NCBI GenBank assembly: GCA_016790575.1
Contig: JAEUOU010000028.1
Location: 154,514 to 218,513 of the forward strand
Reading direction: 5' to 3'
Source: Burkholderiaceae bacterium
GTDB lineage: Bacteria; Pseudomonadota; Gammaproteobacteria; Burkholderiales; Burkholderiaceae_C
Length of the DNA: 64,000 bases
In this document: in pieces, positions 28,016-37,238 of the stretch
How the letters are laid out: each line of letters starts with the position of its first letter
How positions within the stretch are numbered: position 1 is the first letter of the stretch
The notes under the pieces: generated by a model
Databases searched by the model: none
Seen by the model: only the letters and a program-made list of their open reading frames with translations
What the model was told of the DNA's origin: nothing
Translations under genes and position numbers: made by a program

Positions 28016-28447
28016 TTAGATTTCCAACACTTTGGGTTGCTGGGCGCTGTGCGGATGCTCGGCGCCACCGTACACCTTGAGCTTCTTGATCATGGCGTAA
28101 CCCAGGGGACCCTTGGGCAGCATGCCCTTGACGGCCTTTTCCAGGGCACGGCCAGGATGCTTGGCCTGCATGTCACGGAAGTTCGTGGCGGTAATACCGC
28201 CCGGATATCCGGAATGGCGGTAGTAAACCTTGTCCAGGGATTTGGCCCCTGTGACGCGCAGCTGGGCTGCATTGATGATGACGATGAAGTCACCGGTATC
28301 GACGTGAGGCGTGTAAATGGCCTTGTGTTTGCCGCGCAAACGGAGAGCAACTTCGCTGGCTACTCGTCCGAGGACCTTGTCGGTCGCGTCAATCACAAAC
28401 CACTCGTGCTTCACGTCAGCGGGTTTCGCGCTGAACGTTTTGGTCAT
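28016..28447 (-). CDS. rplM: 50S ribosomal protein L13
   Basis: The 143-residue L13 has [39 protein letters not shown] and the conserved GMLPKGPLG block. First gene of the rplM-rpsI operon, preceded by a leader of about 130 nt from a TATAAT-containing promoter. Confidence 0.99.
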   Translation of the reverse strand: MTKTFSAKPADVKHEWFVIDATDKVLGRVASEVALRLRGKHKAIYTPHVDTGDFIVIINAAQLRVTGAKSLDKVYYRHSGYPGGITATNFRDMQAKHPGRALEKAVKGMLPKGPLGYAMIKKLKVYGGAEHPHSAQQPKVLEI

Positions 28448-28588
28448 GAGTTTTCTCGCAGAGAACGGTTTGGCGGGCTCTTTTCCACGGTCGGTGTTCC
28501 TCTGCAGGGAACCTCTTAGGTGGTGTTGTACTTCCTCAGGAAGCCTTCGCCGCGGAGCCACGGATGCGCTGCGAAGCCCGCCATTATA
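28448..28588 (-). promoter_or_regulatory. rplM promoter and structured 5' leader
   Basis: A perfect -10 TATAAT lies on the minus strand at 28588-28583. Transcription from it would give a leader of about 125-130 nt before the rplM ATG. The leader contains a hairpin GTTCC, loop CTGCAGA, GGAAC (about 28496-28512). In E. coli and other bacteria rplM leaders bind L13 for feedback control; whether this one does is untested. Confidence 0.45.
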
Positions 28589-28652
28589 CGAAAAATCAAG
28601 GACTTGCGCGAGTTACCCACACAGCCGACCGCCCGGCAGGTACCATCAGGCC

Positions 28653-29603
28653 ATGTTCAGTTACCGACACGCCTTTCACGCCGGCAACCACGCCGACGTG
28701 CTCAAACACACCACGCTGATTGCGACGCTGCGCCACCTGATGCTCAAGGACGGCGCACTTGTGATGATCGACACCCACGCGGGCGCCGGCCTGTACCGCC
28801 TTGACGGCGACTATGCGGAGACCAGCGGGGAGGCGAACGAGGGGGTGGTTCGCCTGCTGGCGGCGTTTTCGAAACAGAAAGTGGCAAAACCCATCACAGA
28901 AAGGTCCTCTGACGCTACAAATGATGTAGCACCCGCATTGCAGGACTATCTCGACCTGATCAAAGCCTTCAACGCCGACGGTGGCGCCCGAATCTACCCG
29001 GGTTCTCCCTTTGTGATGCACCACCTGCTGCGGTCGGATGCGCGCGATCGGCTGAAATTGTTCGAACTGCATCCGACCGACGCCAAAACTCTGGATGCCA
29101 ACACGGCCCAACTGGAGGCCGGGCGTCAGATCACCGTGACTCGCCAGGATGGCTTTGAGGGCCTCAAAGCCCTGTTGCCACCGCCACCGGCCGCGAACGG
29201 CTCGCGCCGCGCGCTGGTGCTCATCGACCCCAGCTACGAACTCAAGAGTGACTACAGCCGCGTCACGGAATGTATTGAAGACAGCCTGAAACGCTTCCCG
29301 ACCGGCTCGTACCTGATCTGGTACCCGGTCATACCGCGCCCGGAGGCACATGACCTTCCCCGCCGCCTGAAAAACCTGGCCAAGCGGGCCGGGCGTCCTT
29401 GGCTGCACACCACGCTGGCGATCGGCCAGTCGCCTGACCGGGGTCCGCAGGAACGCCCCGGCCTGACGGCCAGTGGCATGTTCATCATCAATCCGCCCCA
29501 TACGCTCAAGGCAAGCCTGCAGGCTTGCCTGCCCCAGATCCTGGCCGCTCTGGGCCGGGGACGGGGACAAGGCCATACGATCGAAAGCGGCGGCCCAGGC
29601 TGA
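28653..29603 (+). CDS. rlmJ: 23S rRNA (adenine2030-N6)-methyltransferase RlmJ
   Basis: RlmJ methylates A2030 of 23S rRNA. The 316-residue protein starts with the typical MFSYRHAFHAGNHADVLKH, has the SAM-binding DTHAGAGLY and the catalytic DPSYELKSDY in place of DPPYE. The usual length is about 280; part of the excess is a segment at residues about 79-94 (KPITERSSDATNDVAP) that appears to derive from a dispersed-repeat copy. Divergent from rplM. Confidence 0.93.
   Translation: MFSYRHAFHAGNHADVLKHTTLIATLRHLMLKDGALVMIDTHAGAGLYRLDGDYAETSGEANEGVVRLLAAFSKQKVAKPITERSSDATNDVAPALQDYLDLIKAFNADGGARIYPGSPFVMHHLLRSDARDRLKLFELHPTDAKTLDANTAQLEAGRQITVTRQDGFEGLKALLPPPPAANGSRRALVLIDPSYELKSDYSRVTECIEDSLKRFPTGSYLIWYPVIPRPEAHDLPRRLKNLAKRAGRPWLHTTLAIGQSPDRGPQERPGLTASGMFIINPPHTLKASLQACLPQILAALGRGRGQGHTIESGGPG
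28888..28932 (+). repeat. degenerate dispersed repeat copy 7 (inside rlmJ)
   Basis: AGAAAGGTCCTCTGACGCTA matches the AAAAAGGTC...TGACGCTA part of copy 2, and a palindrome GCTAC-AAATGAT-GTAGC follows, like the terminal hairpin of copy 6. The CCCAGCGT part is lost. It is the most diverged copy. Confidence 0.45.
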
Positions 29604-29642
29604 GTCTCCAGAAACCGGTAAAAACCCTGACAAGATCGACGC

Positions 29643-29670
29643 AATTAACCGACCGAGCGGTCGGTTAATT
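29643..29670. promoter_or_regulatory. PaaR-type TetR operator upstream of paaA
   Basis: A perfect inverted repeat of two 13-bp half-sites (AATTAACCGACCG and its complement) with an AG spacer. It covers the spacer and -35 region of a promoter whose -10 TATACT is at 29674-29679. ACCGACCG-NN-CGGTCGGT palindromes are typical of the TetR-family repressor PaaR in beta-proteobacteria, released by phenylacetyl-CoA. No paaR gene is in the window. Confidence 0.85.
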
Positions 29671-29717
29671 GACTATACTGCGGCCCAACCCCGGTTCCAT
29701 CGGGGATGGAGTCGCCC

Positions 29718-30740
29718 ATGTACACCCAATCTTTCTCCGTGCAGGACCAGGCCGAGGGGAAGCCCGCCGGCCTGAAGGCTGTTCCGCTGTCCGAAGCCGA
29801 ACAGGTCCTCAACAACCGCTTCGAGGCCACCATCGACGCCGACGGCAAGATCGAGCCACGCGACTGGATGCCAGACGCCTATCGGAAGACCCTGGTGCGC
29901 CAGATCAGCCAGCACGCCCACAGCGAAATCGTGGGCATGCTGCCCGAGGGCAACTGGATCAGCCGTGCACCCAGCCTCAAACGCAAGGCGATCCTGATCG
30001 CCAAGGTGCAGGACGAAGGCGGCCATGGCCTGTACCTGTACTCGGCCGCCGAAACCCTGGGCACCAGCCGCGACCAGATGCTCGCGGCACTGCACAGCGG
30101 CAAGGCCAAGTACAGCTCCATCTTCAATTACCCGACACTGAACTGGGCGGATGTGGGGGTGATCGGCTGGCTGGTGGATGGCGCGGCCATCATGAACCAG
30201 ATCCCGCTGTGCCGCTGCAGCTACGGCCCCTATGCCCGCGCCATGATCCGGGTGTGCAAGGAAGAATCCTTCCACCAGCGCCAGGGTTACGAGGCGCTGC
30301 TGGTCATGATGCGCGGCAATGACGAACAGAAGGCCATGGTCCAGGACGCCGTCAACCGCTGGTGGTGGAAATGTCTGGCCATGTTCGGGCCGCCCGACAG
30401 CGACAGCCCGCACAGCGCCCAGGGCATGCGCTGGGGCATCAAGCGCATCTCCAACGACGACCTGCGCCAGAAATTCATCGACGCCACCGTGCCGCAGGCC
30501 CAGGTGCTCGGCGTCTCCTTGCCCGACCCGGAACTGAAGTGGAACGAGGCACGCGGCCACTGGGACCACGGGCAGATCGACTGGGACGAGTTCTGGGCCA
30601 CCGTCAACGGCAACGGCCCCTGCAACAAGGAACGCCTGGCCACCCGCGTCAAGGCCCACAACGACGGTCAGTGGGTGCGCGACGCCGCACTGGCCCACGC
30701 CCGCAAGCAACAGCAACGCACCTTGAAGGAAGCCGCATGA
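29718..30740 (+). CDS. paaA: phenylacetyl-CoA epoxidase catalytic subunit PaaA
   Basis: The di-iron catalytic subunit of the multicomponent monooxygenase that makes the ring-1,2-epoxide of phenylacetyl-CoA. The 340-residue protein has the ferritin-like Glu/His motifs [14 protein letters not shown] and [17 protein letters not shown] chose the second ATG because GGAG precedes it at normal distance; an in-frame ATG four codons upstream has none. First gene of paaABCDE, directly after the PaaR operator; it overlaps paaB by ATGA. Confidence 0.98.
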   Translation: MYTQSFSVQDQAEGKPAGLKAVPLSEAEQVLNNRFEATIDADGKIEPRDWMPDAYRKTLVRQISQHAHSEIVGMLPEGNWISRAPSLKRKAILIAKVQDEGGHGLYLYSAAETLGTSRDQMLAALHSGKAKYSSIFNYPTLNWADVGVIGWLVDGAAIMNQIPLCRCSYGPYARAMIRVCKEESFHQRQGYEALLVMMRGNDEQKAMVQDAVNRWWWKCLAMFGPPDSDSPHSAQGMRWGIKRISNDDLRQKFIDATVPQAQVLGVSLPDPELKWNEARGHWDHGQIDWDEFWATVNGNGPCNKERLATRVKAHNDGQWVRDAALAHARKQQQRTLKEAA

Positions 30741-31033
30741 GCACCCCCGCACTGAAAGAATGGCCCCTGTGGGAAGTTTTTGTCCGCAGCAAGCAGGGCC
30801 TGGAACACAAGCACTGTGGCAGCCTGCACGCCAGCGATGCCCAGCACGCGCTGCAGATGGCGCGAGACGTCTACACCCGCCGCCAGGAAGGCGTGAGCAT
30901 CTGGGTGGTGCGCTCGGTCGACATCACCGCCAGTGAACCCCACGAAAAAGGCGAGTTCTTCGAGCCGGCCGGCGACAAGATCTACCGCCACCCCACCTTC
31001 TACGACATTCCGGAAGAAGTGGGGCACATGTGA
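30737..31033 (+). CDS. paaB: phenylacetyl-CoA epoxidase subunit PaaB
   Basis: A 98-residue small subunit required for epoxidase assembly. [25 protein letters not shown] and the late segment [10 protein letters not shown] are characteristic. ATGA overlap with paaA upstream and TGATG overlap with paaC downstream indicate tight translational coupling. Confidence 0.97.
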   Translation: MSTPALKEWPLWEVFVRSKQGLEHKHCGSLHASDAQHALQMARDVYTRRQEGVSIWVVRSVDITASEPHEKGEFFEPAGDKIYRHPTFYDIPEEVGHM

Positions 31034-31851
31034 TGAACGCCGTCGAACCGCGCATGGCGGCCAGCGTCCAGGCACCTGTCGACTACCTGCTGCACCTGGC
31101 GGACAACGCGCTGATCCTCGGTCAGCGCAACGCCGAATGGTGCGGGCACGGCCCGATCATCGAAGAAGACCTGTCCATGGCCAACAACAGCCTGGACCTG
31201 ATCGGCCAGGCCCGTCTGCTGTACCAGCACGTTGCCACGCTGCAGGGCAACGGCGCCACCGAAGACACGCTCGCCTACTTTCGGGACGTGCCGGACTTCC
31301 GCAACTACACCCTGCTGGAACTGCCGCACAGCCCGGCGCTGGCCGGCACCGCCCGGGGTGATCGCGACTACGCCACCACCATCGTGCGCAATTTCCTCTA
31401 CAGCGCCTTGATGGTGCTGGTGTGGGAGCGCCTGCAGGGCTCGACCGATCCACAGCTGGCGGCCATCGCGGCCAAGTCGCTCAAGGAGGTGCGCTACCAC
31501 CTGCGCCACTCGCGTGACTGGCTGGTGCGTTTCGGCGACGGCACCGACGAGTCGCACGCCCGCGCCCAGGCCGCGCTGGACCACCTGATGCCCTACACCA
31601 CCGAATTCTGGGCCGACAGCGCCGCCGAAACGGTGGCCCAGGCGCAGGGAGCCGGCGTCCATCCCGGCGCCCTGCGCGCCGACTGGGACGCCCTGGTCGA
31701 TGCCGCGCTGCAGGAAGCCACCCTGGTGCGGCCCGCCCCGGCCAAAGGCTACGTGACCGAAGGCAAGCAGGGCATCCACTCCGAGCATCTGGGTTTCGTG
31801 CTGGCCGAAATGCAAAGCCTCGCCCGCGCACACCCGGGCGCAACCTGGTGA
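31033..31851 (+). CDS. paaC: phenylacetyl-CoA epoxidase structural subunit PaaC
   Basis: The 272-residue ferritin-like partner of PaaA that stabilises the complex. Typical segments are LADNALILGQRNAEWCGHGP, EEDLSMANNSLDLIGQAR and SLKEVRYHLRHSRDWLVRFGDGT. A GTG one codon upstream is possible, but the ATG overlapping the paaB stop is preferred. Confidence 0.97.
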   Translation: MNAVEPRMAASVQAPVDYLLHLADNALILGQRNAEWCGHGPIIEEDLSMANNSLDLIGQARLLYQHVATLQGNGATEDTLAYFRDVPDFRNYTLLELPHSPALAGTARGDRDYATTIVRNFLYSALMVLVWERLQGSTDPQLAAIAAKSLKEVRYHLRHSRDWLVRFGDGTDESHARAQAALDHLMPYTTEFWADSAAETVAQAQGAGVHPGALRADWDALVDAALQEATLVRPAPAKGYVTEGKQGIHSEHLGFVLAEMQSLARAHPGATW

Positions 31852-31861
31852 CCTGGCGGCC

Positions 31862-32392
31862 ATGAACGCCACCGACATCCAGCCGGCCGGGCACACCGCC
31901 ATCTGGTCGGCACTGGAGGTGCTGACCGACCCCGAAATTCCCGTGGTCACCCTGCGGGAGCTGGGCATCCTGCGCGACATCCGTCGCGGGACGGACGGCA
32001 TGCTGGAAGTGGTCATCACCCCCACCTACAGCGGGTGTCCGGCCATGGGCCAGATCGAAGACGACGTGCGGGCCACGCTGGCCGCGCAGGGTGTCGAGGC
32101 GCGCGTCGTCACCCAGCTCGCCCCCGCCTGGACCACCGACTGGATGACCGACGACGCCCGCGAGAAGCTGCGGGCCTACGGCATCGCACCGCCGCGCTGC
32201 GGCAGCGCCATGCCGGCGCCGGGCGCCAGCGCCGTGCTGCGTTTTGCCGCGCTGCCCGCTGCAGCCGTGCCCTGCCCGCACTGCGGCAGTGCCAACACCA
32301 CCGAAATTTCGCACTTCGGCTCCACCGCCTGCAAGGCGCAGTACCGCTGCCTGGACTGCATGGAACCGTTCGATTACTTCAAACCCTATTGA
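31862..32392 (+). CDS. paaD: phenylacetate degradation protein PaaD (Fe-S assembly/maturation)
   Basis: A 176-residue MIP18/SufT-like protein needed to mature the epoxidase. The N-terminal domain has LTDPEIPVVTLRELGI and the TPTYSGCPAM cysteine loop. The C-terminal part is a zinc-ribbon-like CPHCGS...CLDC segment ending FDYFKPY. It starts 10 bp after paaC. Confidence 0.95.
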   Translation: MNATDIQPAGHTAIWSALEVLTDPEIPVVTLRELGILRDIRRGTDGMLEVVITPTYSGCPAMGQIEDDVRATLAAQGVEARVVTQLAPAWTTDWMTDDAREKLRAYGIAPPRCGSAMPAPGASAVLRFAALPAAAVPCPHCGSANTTEISHFGSTACKAQYRCLDCMEPFDYFKPY

Positions 32393-32424
32393 CCGAGGAG
32401 ACGCGCGATCGGCGCGAAAAAAAC

Positions 32425-33531
32425 ATGTCCGTTGCCCCCCGTTTCCACGATCTGCCGATCACGCGCGTCAGCCCCGAGGCCGCCGGCGCCGTTGCCATCG
32501 CGTTTGCCGTTCCCGAGAGCCTGCGCGAGACCTTCGCCTTCGAGCCCGGCCAGTTTCTGACCCTGCGCGCCCAGATCGGGGGTGCCGATGTGCGCCGCAG
32601 CTACTCGATCTGCAGCACGCGCAGCCGCTTCCAGAAACAGGGCGAACTCGAAGTGGGGATCCGCCCCATGGGAGGCGGCGTGTTTTCCAACTGGGCGGCC
32701 ACCACCCTCAAGGCGGGCGACACCCTGGCCGTGATGCCGCCGGACGGCCGCTTCACTTCGAAACGGCCCCGCGCCCTGCACCGGGTGGGCTTTGCGGCCG
32801 GTTCGGGCATCACCCCCATCCTCTCCATTCTGGCCACCGCCCTGGAAGAGCAGCCGGAAACCAAGTTCACCCTGGTCTACGGCAACCGCCGCATGGACAG
32901 CGTGATGTTCAACGAAGCGCTGCAGGACCTGAAAGACCAGTACCCCGACCGGCTGACGCTGATCCACATCCTCTCGCGCCAGGCGCAGGAGGTGGACCTG
33001 CTGCAGGGACGGATCGACGGCGACAAGGTTCGCGCCATCATGGACACGCTGCTGCCGGCCCGCAGCATGGACGAGGTGTTCGTCTGCGGCCCGGAAGCCA
33101 TGATCGAAGCCACCGAAGCGGCGCTGCTGGGGGCGGGCGTGCCGCGCGAGCGCGTCTATACCGAACGCTTCACCTCGCCCACGCTGGAGGCCCTGAACGC
33201 CGAGCAGCGCAAGGCGGCCGTCGAAAAAAGTCACACGGTGTCGCAGACCGGCTCGGTGGCCCTCACGGTGGTGCTGGACGGCAAACCCCATGCGCTGCGC
33301 ATGAACCCGGAGCAGCGGGTGCTGGACGTGGCGCTGGCCGCCGGCCTGGACCTGCCCTGGTCCTGCCGCGGCGGTGTGTGCTGCACCTGCCGGGCCAAGG
33401 TGATGGAAGGCTCGGTGGTCATGGACAAGAACTTCACGCTCGAGCCCTGGGAGACCGAAAAGGGTTTTGTGCTCTCCTGCCAGGCGCGCCCGACCAGTGA
33501 CGCGCTGGTGGTCAGCTACGACGAGCGCTGA
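32425..33531 (+). CDS. paaE: phenylacetyl-CoA epoxidase reductase PaaE
   Basis: Transfers electrons from NADPH to PaaA. The 368-residue protein has an FAD domain (FEPGQFLTLRA, RRSYSICS), an NAD(P) domain (GFAAGSGITPILSI, VFVCGPEAMI) and a C-terminal plant-type 2Fe-2S domain with CRGGVCCTC and a distal cysteine in LSCQA. Last gene of the operon here; paaF, paaG and paaZ do not follow, and a strong terminator lies downstream. Confidence 0.98.
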   Translation: MSVAPRFHDLPITRVSPEAAGAVAIAFAVPESLRETFAFEPGQFLTLRAQIGGADVRRSYSICSTRSRFQKQGELEVGIRPMGGGVFSNWAATTLKAGDTLAVMPPDGRFTSKRPRALHRVGFAAGSGITPILSILATALEEQPETKFTLVYGNRRMDSVMFNEALQDLKDQYPDRLTLIHILSRQAQEVDLLQGRIDGDKVRAIMDTLLPARSMDEVFVCGPEAMIEATEAALLGAGVPRERVYTERFTSPTLEALNAEQRKAAVEKSHTVSQTGSVALTVVLDGKPHALRMNPEQRVLDVALAAGLDLPWSCRGGVCCTCRAKVMEGSVVMDKNFTLEPWETEKGFVLSCQARPTSDALVVSYDER

Positions 33532-33562
33532 GCACGGCGTCCATCGGCTGCCCCTGAAAACC

Positions 33563-33587
33563 AAGGGCCCGCAACCGCGGGCCCTTT
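33563..33587. terminator. bidirectional intrinsic terminator between paaE and metY
   Basis: AAGGGCCCGC, loop AACC, GCGGGCCCTT forms a 10-bp GC-rich stem flanked by A residues on the left and T residues on the right, so it can serve both convergent genes. Confidence 0.85.
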
Positions 33588-33609
33588 CTCATTCGCTGCG
33601 ACGATCGGA

Positions 33610-34887
33610 TCAGACTTGGGCCAGCGCCTGGTCCAGATCGGCGATCAGGTCGTCGATGTGCTCGATGCCGACCGACAGGCGCACCATGTCCGTGCTCACG
33701 CCCGCCTTGGCCAGTTCGGCCGAGTTGAGCTGGCGATGGGTGGTCGACGCCGGGTGGCAGGCCAGCGACTTGGCGTCACCGATGTTGACCAGCCGGGTGA
33801 ACAGCTGCAGCGCATCCTGGAAACGCGCGCCGGCGGCGATGGCGTCATCGGACTTCAGGCCGAAGCTGATGATGCCCGAGGCGCGTCCGCCCATGTAGGT
33901 CTGCACCAGACCGTGGTCCTTGTGGTCCGCCAGGCCGGCGTAGTTGACCCAGCCGACCTTGGCGTGGTGCTTGAGGTGCGTGGCCACCTTGACCGCGTTC
34001 TCGCAGATGCGGTCCATGCGCAGCGCCAGCGTTTCGATGCCTTGCAGGATCTGGAACGCATTCATCGGGCTCAGTGCAGCGCCCATGTTGCGCAGCGGCA
34101 CCACCCGCGCGCGGCCGATGTAGGCCGCCGCGCCCAGCGCCTCGGTGTAGACCACACCGTGGTAGCTCACGTCGGGCTCGTTCAGGCGCTTGAAGCGCGT
34201 CTTGTGCTCCGCCCACGGGAATTTGCCGGAATCGACGATGGCGCCGCCGATGCTGGTGCCATGGCCGCCCAGATACTTGGTCAGCGAATGCACCACGATG
34301 TCGGCACCGTGCTCGAACGGGCGGCACAGGTAGGGGCTGGGCACGGTGTTATCCACGATCAGCGGCACGCCGGCCGCGTGGGCCACGGCGGCCAGCGCCC
34401 CGATGTCGGTGACGTTGCCCAGCGGGTTGCCCACCGACTCGCAATACACCGCCTTGGTGCGCTCGTCGATCAGCGCGGCAAACGCGGCCGGGTCGGACGG
34501 GTCGGCAAAACGCACCGTGATGCCCTGCTGCGGGAAGGTGTGGGCAAACAGGTTGTAGGTGCCGCCGTACAGCGTGGAAGCGGAGACGATGTTGTCGCCC
34601 GCTTCGGCAATGGTCTGGATGGCGTAGGTGATGGCCGCCATGCCCGAGGCCACGGCCAGCGCGCCGATGCCGCCTTCCAGCGCCGCGATGCGGGCCTCCA
34701 GCACCCCGTTGGTCGGGTTCATGATGCGGCTGTAGATGTTGCCCGCCACCTTCAGGTCGAACAGGTCGGCGCCGTGCTGGGTGTTGTCGAAGGCGTAGGC
34801 CACCGTCTGGTAGATCGGCACCGCCACCGCCTTGGTGGTGGGATCGGGGGTGTAGCCGCCGTGAACGGCCAGGGTTTCAAGTTTCAT
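33610..34887 (-). CDS. metY: O-acetylhomoserine sulfhydrylase / aminocarboxypropyltransferase
   Basis: A 425-residue PLP enzyme that makes homocysteine from O-acetylhomoserine and sulfide. The start [20 protein letters not shown] and [18 protein letters not shown] are typical of MetY, and the PLP lysine is K204 in [12 protein letters not shown]. Other Cys/Met-metabolism features are intact. It stands next to the methyl-cycle operon but ends 82 bp from it; no riboswitch is visible upstream. Confidence 0.95.
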   Translation of the reverse strand: MKLETLAVHGGYTPDPTTKAVAVPIYQTVAYAFDNTQHGADLFDLKVAGNIYSRIMNPTNGVLEARIAALEGGIGALAVASGMAAITYAIQTIAEAGDNIVSASTLYGGTYNLFAHTFPQQGITVRFADPSDPAAFAALIDERTKAVYCESVGNPLGNVTDIGALAAVAHAAGVPLIVDNTVPSPYLCRPFEHGADIVVHSLTKYLGGHGTSIGGAIVDSGKFPWAEHKTRFKRLNEPDVSYHGVVYTEALGAAAYIGRARVVPLRNMGAALSPMNAFQILQGIETLALRMDRICENAVKVATHLKHHAKVGWVNYAGLADHKDHGLVQTYMGGRASGIISFGLKSDDAIAAGARFQDALQLFTRLVNIGDAKSLACHPASTTHRQLNSAELAKAGVSTDMVRLSVGIEHIDDLIADLDQALAQV

Positions 34888-34968
34888 GGTGTCTCCTGGG
34901 TGAAAAATGCACTGCGGCGGCGATTGTGGGGCATGGACGGGCGGTTCCGGCCGCCTGCGGGAAAACGC

Positions 34969-35451
34969 TCAGGGCTCAACCAGCACCACCTCGGACGTAC
35001 CCGAGGACAGCATGCCCAGTGCCTGCGCGGCCGCCTGGCTCAGGTCCAGGATACGGCCGTCCACGTGCGGTCCGCGATCGTTGATGCGCACCTCCACTTC
35101 GCGGCCCGATTCCACATGCCGCACCCGCAGCCGGGTGCCGAACGGCAGGCTGGGGTGCGCGGCCGTGAGCGCATACATGTTGAAACGCTCGCCACTGGCC
35201 GTGCGGCGCCCGTGAAACCGCTTGCCATACCAGGAGGCCTTGCCGCGGTCGATTTCGCGCTGCAGGGCCTGCTCGATCTCGGCCCTGGCCGGCGGCTCGG
35301 CCCGCAAGCCGGTGCCGGCGCCCGCGTCGGGGGTCGCTTCCGTCGCCAGCTCCAGGGCCGGTGGCGGGGCGGGCTCCGCCCCTTCCGCGGCCGCGCCCCC
35401 GGGGCCTGCCAGCAGCAGCACCCACGCCAGCGCCGCCGCCAGCGGTCTCAC
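34969..35451 (-). CDS. septal ring lytic transglycosylase RlpA-like protein
   Basis: A 160-residue exported protein. A GTG start overlaps the metF stop as GTGA and gives a signal peptide (LAAALAWVLLLAGPGGAAA). The C-terminal double-psi beta-barrel has GKASWYGKRFHGRRTASGE, FGTRLRVRHVESGREVEVRINDRGPH and GRILDLSQAAAQALGM, the RlpA signature, including the catalytic-type Asp in NDRGP. RlpA enzymes cleave naked glycans at the septum. There is no SPOR domain and no lipobox, so it is a minimal version. It is the last gene of the riboswitch operon. Confidence 0.88.
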   Translation of the reverse strand: MRPLAAALAWVLLLAGPGGAAAEGAEPAPPPALELATEATPDAGAGTGLRAEPPARAEIEQALQREIDRGKASWYGKRFHGRRTASGERFNMYALTAAHPSLPFGTRLRVRHVESGREVEVRINDRGPHVDGRILDLSQAAAQALGMLSSGTSEVVLVEP

Positions 35452-36290
35452 GCCACGGCTTCCGCCAGCGCCAGCCGCCGCAGGATGTCGGTGGTCGGGC
35501 CACTCTGGTTCATGGTGTAGAAGTGCAGCCCCGGCGCGCCGGCGCTGCGCAGCTGGTCGCACAGGTCGGTCACCACGTCCAGGCCGAAGGCCTTGATGGA
35601 CGCCGTGTCGTCACCGAAGGCCTGCAGGCGCAAGCGAATCCAGCGCGGCACCTCGGCGCCACAGTTGTCGGCAAACCGCAGCAGGCCGCTGGCGTTGGTG
35701 ATGGGCATGATGCCCGGCACCACCGGGATGTCGGCGCCCAGCTTGTGCGCGTCGTCCACAAAGCGGAAGTAGGCGTCGCTGTTGAAGAAAAACTGGGTGA
35801 TGGCCGAGTTCGCCCCCGCCTTCACCTTGGCGGCATAGGCCTGCAGATCCGCCTCGGGGCTGCGCGCCTGGGGGTGCATTTCGGGGTAGGCGGCCACTTC
35901 CAGGTGAAAGGCGTCACCGGTCTCGGCGCGGATGAACGCCACCAGATCGGCGGCGTAGCGCAGCTCGCCCATGCCGCCGTAGCCGCTGGGCAGGTCACCG
36001 CGCAGCGCCACCAGGCGGCGCACCCCCATGGCCTGGAACACCGCCAGCTTCTCGCGCACCGACGCGCGGCTCGCGCCGACGCAGGTGAAGTGCGAAGCAC
36101 CGCGCTGCCCCTCGTCCAGGATGGCCTGCACCGTCTGCAGCGTGCCGTCCTGGGTGGAGCCCCCGGCGCCATAGGTGACGGAACAGAACTCGGGACGCAG
36201 CGCATACAGCGTCTGGCGCACCGCGCGCAGCTTGTCAGCGCCCTCGGGCGTCTTGGGCGGAAAAAACTCGAAACTCAGCGCAAGACCCAT
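35448..36290 (-). CDS. metF: methylenetetrahydrofolate reductase
   Basis: Reduces 5,10-methylene-THF to 5-methyl-THF, the methyl donor for methionine synthesis. The 280-residue TIM-barrel flavoprotein has SFEFFPPKTPEG, VTYGAGGST, RGDLPSGYGGM and ITQFFFNSDAYFRF. GGAGG six bases before the ATG fixes the start. It sits in the ahcY-tlyA-metF-rlpA transcript. Confidence 0.98.
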   Translation of the reverse strand: MGLALSFEFFPPKTPEGADKLRAVRQTLYALRPEFCSVTYGAGGSTQDGTLQTVQAILDEGQRGASHFTCVGASRASVREKLAVFQAMGVRRLVALRGDLPSGYGGMGELRYAADLVAFIRAETGDAFHLEVAAYPEMHPQARSPEADLQAYAAKVKAGANSAITQFFFNSDAYFRFVDDAHKLGADIPVVPGIMPITNASGLLRFADNCGAEVPRWIRLRLQAFGDDTASIKAFGLDVVTDLCDQLRSAGAPGLHFYTMNQSGPTTDILRRLALAEAVA

Positions 36291-36306
36291 GGTCTGCCTC
36301 CTTTGG

Positions 36307-37098
36307 TCAGCAGGCGCCCGGCGTTCGGGCGCAGACAAAAAATTCCCGGTTGCCGTCGCCCCCGGTGATGGGGCTGTCGAACCAGCCGGTCACCGTCAGC
36401 CCCAGGGCCACGCAGGCCGCGCGGAGACGGGCCTCCACCACCGGGTACAGCGCGGCGTCTTTCACGATGCCGCCTTTGCCGATCTGGGCCGGCTGCAGCT
36501 CGAACTGCGGCTTGACCAGCATCAGCAGCTGTCCGCCCGGCCGCAGCAACGGCGCCAGCGCCGGCAGCACCAGCGTGAGCGAAATGAAGGACAGATCGCC
36601 CGTCACCAGATCGAATTCAGCACTTTTTTGGCCGATACCCGGCACAGAATGGTCATCGTTTGCTATCAAAACAGATGCATCCAGCGTCCGCGCGTTCACC
36701 CCTTCCAGCGCCGTCACCCGCGCGTCCGCGCGCAGGCGCGGGTGCAGCTGCGCATGGCCGACATCCACGCCGGTCACGTGGGCGGCGCCGCGCTGCAGCA
36801 GGCAGTCGGTAAAGCCCCCGGTGGACTGGCCGACGTCCAGGCAGCGCCAGCCGCTCACGTCCAGACCCGCCGCGGTGAGCGCGCCGTCGAGCTTGAGCCC
36901 GCCGCGCGAGACAAACCGCGCCTCGGCCGCGTCCAGCAGTTCCAGCTCGGCGCCGGCCGGCAGCTCCTCGCCGTTCTTGGCCACCGCTTTCCAGCCACCG
37001 CCGGGCAGCCGCCAGCGCACGCCGGCCGCGACCAGCCGCTGCGCCTGCGCGCGGGAAGCGGCCAGGCCGCAGTCGACGAGGAGTTGGTCAGCACGCAT
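36307..37098 (-). CDS. TlyA-family rRNA methyltransferase / S4-domain protein
   Basis: A 263-residue protein with an N-terminal S4 RNA-binding domain (MRADQLLVDCGLAASRAQAQRL) and a FtsJ-like SAM domain with LDVGQSTGGFTDCLLQRGA and LVTGDLSFISLTLVLP. TlyA homologs 2'-O-methylate rRNA; some have haemolysin-like reports. Residues 144-159 (LIANDDHSVPGIGQKS) come from a dispersed-repeat copy inserted in the SAM domain just before the GDLSF motif. The 140-bp gap to ahcY holds GC-rich inverted repeats but nothing I recognise. Confidence 0.9.
   Translation of the reverse strand: MRADQLLVDCGLAASRAQAQRLVAAGVRWRLPGGGWKAVAKNGEELPAGAELELLDAAEARFVSRGGLKLDGALTAAGLDVSGWRCLDVGQSTGGFTDCLLQRGAAHVTGVDVGHAQLHPRLRADARVTALEGVNARTLDASVLIANDDHSVPGIGQKSAEFDLVTGDLSFISLTLVLPALAPLLRPGGQLLMLVKPQFELQPAQIGKGGIVKDAALYPVVEARLRAACVALGLTVTGWFDSPITGGDGNREFFVCARTPGAC
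36624..36675 (+). repeat. dispersed repeat copy 8 (inside tlyA)
   Basis: TTTTTTGGCCGATACCCGGC, AGAATGGTCATCG and TTTGCTATCAAAA, antisense to the gene. It is read through in frame in the coding strand without a stop. Confidence 0.85.
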
Positions 37099-37238
37099 GG
37101 AAAAGTGCCTGCGACAGGTCCTGCGCGTGGCGAGCGGTCCGGTGGCCCGATGCCGGGGATCCTGCCGCCGCGCCAAGTGGCGGATTCCGGGGCTGACCCG
37201 CCACGAAGCATCCGGACCACGCAGCCGCGCTGACGACC

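Noticed and set aside
28880..28935. Frameshift or sequencing error in rlmJ explaining its extra length
   Set aside because: The reading frame is continuous on both sides and the extra segment resembles the dispersed repeat, so an insertion explains it better.
34888..34968. Possible SAM or cobalamin riboswitch upstream of metY
   Set aside because: The gap is only about 80 bp and shows none of the conserved riboswitch pieces.
33616..35520. Plus-strand open frame opposite metY and rlpA
   Set aside because: No ribosome site, no domain, antisense to a complete PLP enzyme.
37099..37238. Second riboswitch between ahcY and tlyA
   Set aside because: GC-rich inverted repeats are present, but not the SAH or SAM core sequences; recorded only as unrecognised intergenic DNA.
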